A model generated the notes under the pieces. The model ran no database searches, was not told the DNA's origin, and worked only from the letters and a program-made list of their open reading frames with translations. A DNA stretch of 58,636 nucleotides from Armatimonadota bacterium (GTDB lineage: Bacteria; Armatimonadota; Armatimonadia; Armatimonadales; Capsulimonadaceae): NCBI GenBank assembly GCA_019239955.1, contig JAFAZD010000110.1, positions 1 through 58,636 of the forward strand, read 5' to 3'. The position numbers were made by a program, and so were the translations under genes. This document shows positions 56,425-58,636 of the stretch, in pieces. How positions within the stretch are numbered: position 1 is the stretch's first letter; every line of letters begins with the position of its first letter.

Positions 56425-57903
56425 ATGCCCGTGAAGATCATCGTGCCGACCCCCATGCAGCGGTACACCATGAACCATGAGGAAGTCGAGGTCGGCGGCG
56501 CGACCGTGGACTCGGCCCTGCACCACCTGGTCGAGAACTACCCCGACCTGCGCAAGCACCTGTTCTCCGATGACGGCAAGCTGCGCTCGTTCGTCAATGT
56601 CTATGTCAATGACGACGACAGCCGCCACCTCCAGGGTGGCGAGACGCCGGTGAAGGACGGGGACACGCTCACCATCGTCCCCAGCATCGCTGGCGGCCTG
56701 GACGCGGTCGGCGCGGGCGGCGCGCCCTCCTTTCACTTGCAGCAGAACCCGGACATGATGGACCTGTCCAACTACGAAGTTTTGCGCTACTCCCGGCACC
56801 TGATCATGCCGGAGGTGACGATGGAGGGCCAGAAGCGGCTTAAGGCCGCCAAAGTCCTCTGCGTCGGCACCGGCGGCCTCGGCGCGCCGCTGACCATGTA
56901 CCTGGCGGCGGCGGGCGTCGGCACCATCGGCCTGGTGGACTTTGACACGGTGGACCTGACCAATTTGCAGCGCCAGATCGTCCACCGGCAGAGCACCGTC
57001 GGCAAGCCCAAGATTGACAGCGCGGAGCAGACCCTGAAGGAAATCAACCCGCACGTCAACATCGTCAAGCACGAAGTCATGCTCACGTCGGAGAACGCGC
57101 TGGACATCCTGAAGGACTACGACATCATCGCCGATGGCACGGACAACTTTCAGACCCGTTACCTGGTGAACGACGCCTGCGTGCTGCTGGGCAAGCCCAA
57201 CGTCTACGGCTCTATCTTCCGCTTCGAGGGCCAGGCGAGCGTGTTTTATGCCACCGACGGCCCTTGCTACCGCTGCCAGTACCCGGAGCCGCCCCCGCCG
57301 GGCATGGTCCCCTCCTGCGCCGAGGGCGGCGTGCTGGGCGTCCTGCCCGGCATCATCGGCGTCATCCAGGCCATCGAGACCGTCAAGCTCATTCTGGGCG
57401 AGGGCCAGCCGCTGATCGGCCGCCTGCTGATGTTTAACGCCCTGAAGATGTCCTTCCGCGAATTCAAAGTCCGCAAGGACCCGAACTGCCCCATCTGCGG
57501 CGAACACCCGACCGTGACACACCTGATTGACTACGACGAGTTCTGCGGCATCGGGCGCGGCAACGAGGGCGAGGCGCTGACCACGGGCGAGGAGATCTCG
57601 GCCCGCGAGGTGAAGGCGAAGATGGACCGGGGCGACAAGTTCACCCTGGTGGACGTGCGCGAGCCGTACGAGTACGCCATTGCCAAGATCCCCGGCGCGA
57701 AGTTGGTCCCCCTGGCGACGGTGAAGGATCGGCTGCACGAGTTCGACTCGTCGGACGAGATCGTGTTGCACTGCAAGTCGGGCCGCCGCTCCGCCGACGC
57801 CCTGCAGATTTTGAAGCAGGCCGGGTTCAAGAAGGTGAAGAACCTCGTCGGCGGCATCAACGCCTGGTCGGAGGACGTGGACCCATCGGTGGCGAAGTAT
57901 TGA
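56425..57903 (+). CDS. MoaD-MoeB-rhodanese triple-fusion sulfur-carrier activating protein
   Basis: A 492-residue cytoplasmic protein with three domains. Residues 1-91 form a MoaD/ThiS/CysO-type beta-grasp ubiquitin-like domain ending in the thiocarboxylate motif IVPSIAGG. Residues about 110-375 are a MoeB/ThiF E1-like adenylyltransferase: YSRHLIMPEVTMEGQ, ATP loop CVGTGGLGAP, DFDTVDLTNLQRQIVH, and zinc pairs CYRC and CPIC. Residues about 385-492 are a rhodanese with active Cys in LHCKSGRRSADAL. MoeZ-type E1-rhodanese pairs are known; here the carrier itself is fused in front, with its Gly-Gly followed by LDAVGAGG. A JAMM peptidase precedes it. ATG 56425 has GGAG 11 nt upstream. Confidence 0.93.
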   Translation: MPVKIIVPTPMQRYTMNHEEVEVGGATVDSALHHLVENYPDLRKHLFSDDGKLRSFVNVYVNDDDSRHLQGGETPVKDGDTLTIVPSIAGGLDAVGAGGAPSFHLQQNPDMMDLSNYEVLRYSRHLIMPEVTMEGQKRLKAAKVLCVGTGGLGAPLTMYLAAAGVGTIGLVDFDTVDLTNLQRQIVHRQSTVGKPKIDSAEQTLKEINPHVNIVKHEVMLTSENALDILKDYDIIADGTDNFQTRYLVNDACVLLGKPNVYGSIFRFEGQASVFYATDGPCYRCQYPEPPPPGMVPSCAEGGVLGVLPGIIGVIQAIETVKLILGEGQPLIGRLLMFNALKMSFREFKVRKDPNCPICGEHPTVTHLIDYDEFCGIGRGNEGEALTTGEEISAREVKAKMDRGDKFTLVDVREPYEYAIAKIPGAKLVPLATVKDRLHEFDSSDEIVLHCKSGRRSADALQILKQAGFKKVKNLVGGINAWSEDVDPSVAKY

Positions 57904-57916
57904 GAGGATGCCCCCT

Positions 57917-57942
57917 CACCCCGGCGGCAAGCCGCCGGGGTG
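57917..57942. terminator. Perfect 12-bp hairpin after the MoeB fusion
   Basis: CACCCCGGCGGC-AA-GCCGCCGGGGTG. It has no T tract, so it may act as an attenuator or 3'-end protector. The core GGCGGCAAGCCGCC also occurs in the RND insertion. Confidence 0.5.
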
Positions 57943-57958
57943 GGGATACTCCCTCCCC

Positions 57959-57988
57959 TTGACACGCTTATCTTCCAGCGGGTATAGT
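57959..57988 (+). promoter_or_regulatory. Sigma70-type promoter of the NIL gene
   Basis: TTGACA, 18-nt spacer, TATAGT. It allows the NIL and sulfurtransferase genes to be expressed separately from the upstream pair. Confidence 0.65.
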
Positions 57989-57996
57989 CCCCGTCA

Positions 57997-58025
57997 ACAA
58001 TGTCCTCTAAAGGACTAGACATTGT
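57997..58025 (+). promoter_or_regulatory. Inverted repeat in the NIL leader
   Basis: ACAATGTC and GACATTGT (8 bp) enclose GTCCT-CTAA-AGGAC (5 bp). The two stems share bases and so compete. It sits at the start of the mRNA just before AAAAGGAG, and could be an operator or RNA switch sensing sulfur status. Confidence 0.5.
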
Positions 58026-58044
58026 GGACAAAAGGAGCGACGCG

Positions 58045-58317
58045 ATGGCCGCCAACACGCCCGATACTCCGCAGCACGTCCGCCTCAACCTGACATTCCC
58101 CGTCGAGCGCGTCCACCAGCCGCTGCTGGCGCAGGCGATCAAGAACTTCGGCGTGGTCGCCGACATCCGCCGCGCCCAGATCGAGCCGGCGACCGGCGGC
58201 TACATCATGCTGGAGCTGACCGGCACGGAGAAACAGATCGACGACAGCATCGCCTTCTGGAAATCCTTCGGCGTCGGCGTCGGCTTCATCGGCACCGAAG
58301 AGGCCCAGGCATATTGA
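58045..58317 (+). CDS. NIL-domain protein
   Basis: A 90-residue ferredoxin-like NIL domain (VRLNLTFPVERVHQPLLAQAIK, FGVVADIRRAQIEPATGGYIMLELTG). In MetN transporters this domain binds methionine. Stand-alone NIL proteins occur in sulfur-carrier/cysteine or homocysteine gene clusters, as here. ATG 58045 has AAGGAG 7 nt upstream. An in-frame ATG at 58000 lies inside the leader hairpin and is unlikely. Confidence 0.88.
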   Translation: MAANTPDTPQHVRLNLTFPVERVHQPLLAQAIKNFGVVADIRRAQIEPATGGYIMLELTGTEKQIDDSIAFWKSFGVGVGFIGTEEAQAY

Positions 58318-58349
58318 CCCCCCACACATCCGATAGGAGAACACCAACG

Positions 58350-58636
58350 ATGGCAGACGGCAACTACGCCCACCCGGAAGTCCTGGTCGAGACCGACTGG
58401 GTCGCCGAACACCTGGGCAGCAATGAGTTCAAGCTGGTCGAGATTGACGTGGACACTGAGGCCTACGCTCAGGGCCACATCCAGGGCGCGATCGGCTTCA
58501 ACTGGCAGACCCAATTGGAAGACACCCTGCGCCGGGACATCCCCGACCGCCAGCAGTGGGAGAAGCTGCTCGGTGAGGCCGGCATCTCCAACGATGACAC
58601 GCTGATCCTCTACGGCGACAACAACAACTGGTTCGC
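58350..58636 (+). CDS. Thiosulfate sulfurtransferase (rhodanese), 5' part
   Basis: First 95 codons of a two-domain rhodanese-type sulfurtransferase. LVETDWVAEHLGSNEFKLVEID, GHIQGAIGFNWQTQL and LLGEAGISNDDTLILYGDNNNWF are the standard N-terminal domain. The catalytic Cys would lie beyond the window. It follows the NIL gene by 32 nt with AGGAG 10 nt before ATG 58350, completing a sulfur-relay group that delivers persulfide to the carrier system. Confidence 0.92.
   Translation, partial: MADGNYAHPEVLVETDWVAEHLGSNEFKLVEIDVDTEAYAQGHIQGAIGFNWQTQLEDTLRRDIPDRQQWEKLLGEAGISNDDTLILYGDNNNWF

Noticed and set aside
1-58636. CRISPR array or rRNA operon
   Set aside because: No regularly spaced direct repeats and no rRNA-like stretch seen. 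The repeats found are palindromic and scattered.

Overview
This window comes from a high-G+C, double-membrane (diderm) bacterium. It has a TolC/adaptor/RND tripartite pump, a GmhA-type sedoheptulose-phosphate isomerase, lipoprotein signals, an alpha-2-macroglobulin and MreBCD. The mix of GH35/GH65 sugar enzymes, glycolate oxidase, flotillin-like FloA, a bacterial Clp1-like kinase and very many short palindromic repeats would fit Armatimonadota or a neighbouring phylum. That placement is inference: there is no rRNA here to settle it.

Layout. 1-8.7 kb (minus strand): secreted GH65-type lipoprotein (3' end outside the window), GH35 beta-galactosidase, metF, gmhA, glcF, glcE. 8.7-17 kb (mostly plus): phosphoesterase, floA with a small membrane partner, a Crp/Fnr regulator, a histidine phosphatase and tlyA; tlyA runs convergently into mreD-mreC-mreB (minus); then an alanine-rich stress-type protein. 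17-22 kb: tRNA-Glu with an HTH/LAGLIDADG-like ORF ending inside it, an NlpC/P60 endopeptidase with a long structured leader, small genes, a Clp1-like kinase and a DUF5666 protein. 22-29.4 kb (minus): two-component pair, esterase-propeller fusion, larA, gene remnants, TPR protein. 29.7-38 kb: exported MsrA, small secreted protein, a two-gene SEFIR-GAF module, and a large alpha-2-macroglobulin with an embedded pseudopilin-like segment. 38.5-44.2 kb: ExeA-like ATPase pair (plus), then response regulator, histidine kinase, aldo/keto reductase, GNAT and methyltransferase (minus). 44.4-52 kb: beta-propeller protein and the tripartite efflux operon (TolC, adaptor, RND) behind a palindromic operator. 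52-55.8 kb: small two-repeat protein, SDR, membrane protein, SGNH hydrolase. 55.9 kb to the end (plus): a sulfur-relay locus with a JAMM peptidase, a MoaD-MoeB-rhodanese triple fusion, a NIL protein and a sulfurtransferase.

The strongest novelty leads are: (1) a JAMM peptidase beside a fused ubiquitin-like/E1/rhodanese protein whose Gly-Gly tail is buried, so it would need cutting; (2) the SEFIR-GAF protein with its translationally coupled partner, a candidate immune module; (3) a very short C/G-rich palindrome that behaves as a mobile unit, with one copy flanked by a perfect 12-bp duplication and others read in frame as protein; (4) a separate 121-130 bp hairpin element with perfect 20-bp terminal inverted repeats; and (5) repeated signs of leaderless starts, with -10 boxes 7-8 nt before the start codon.

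All coordinates and translations were read by eye. Family assignments rest on motif recognition, not on database searches.
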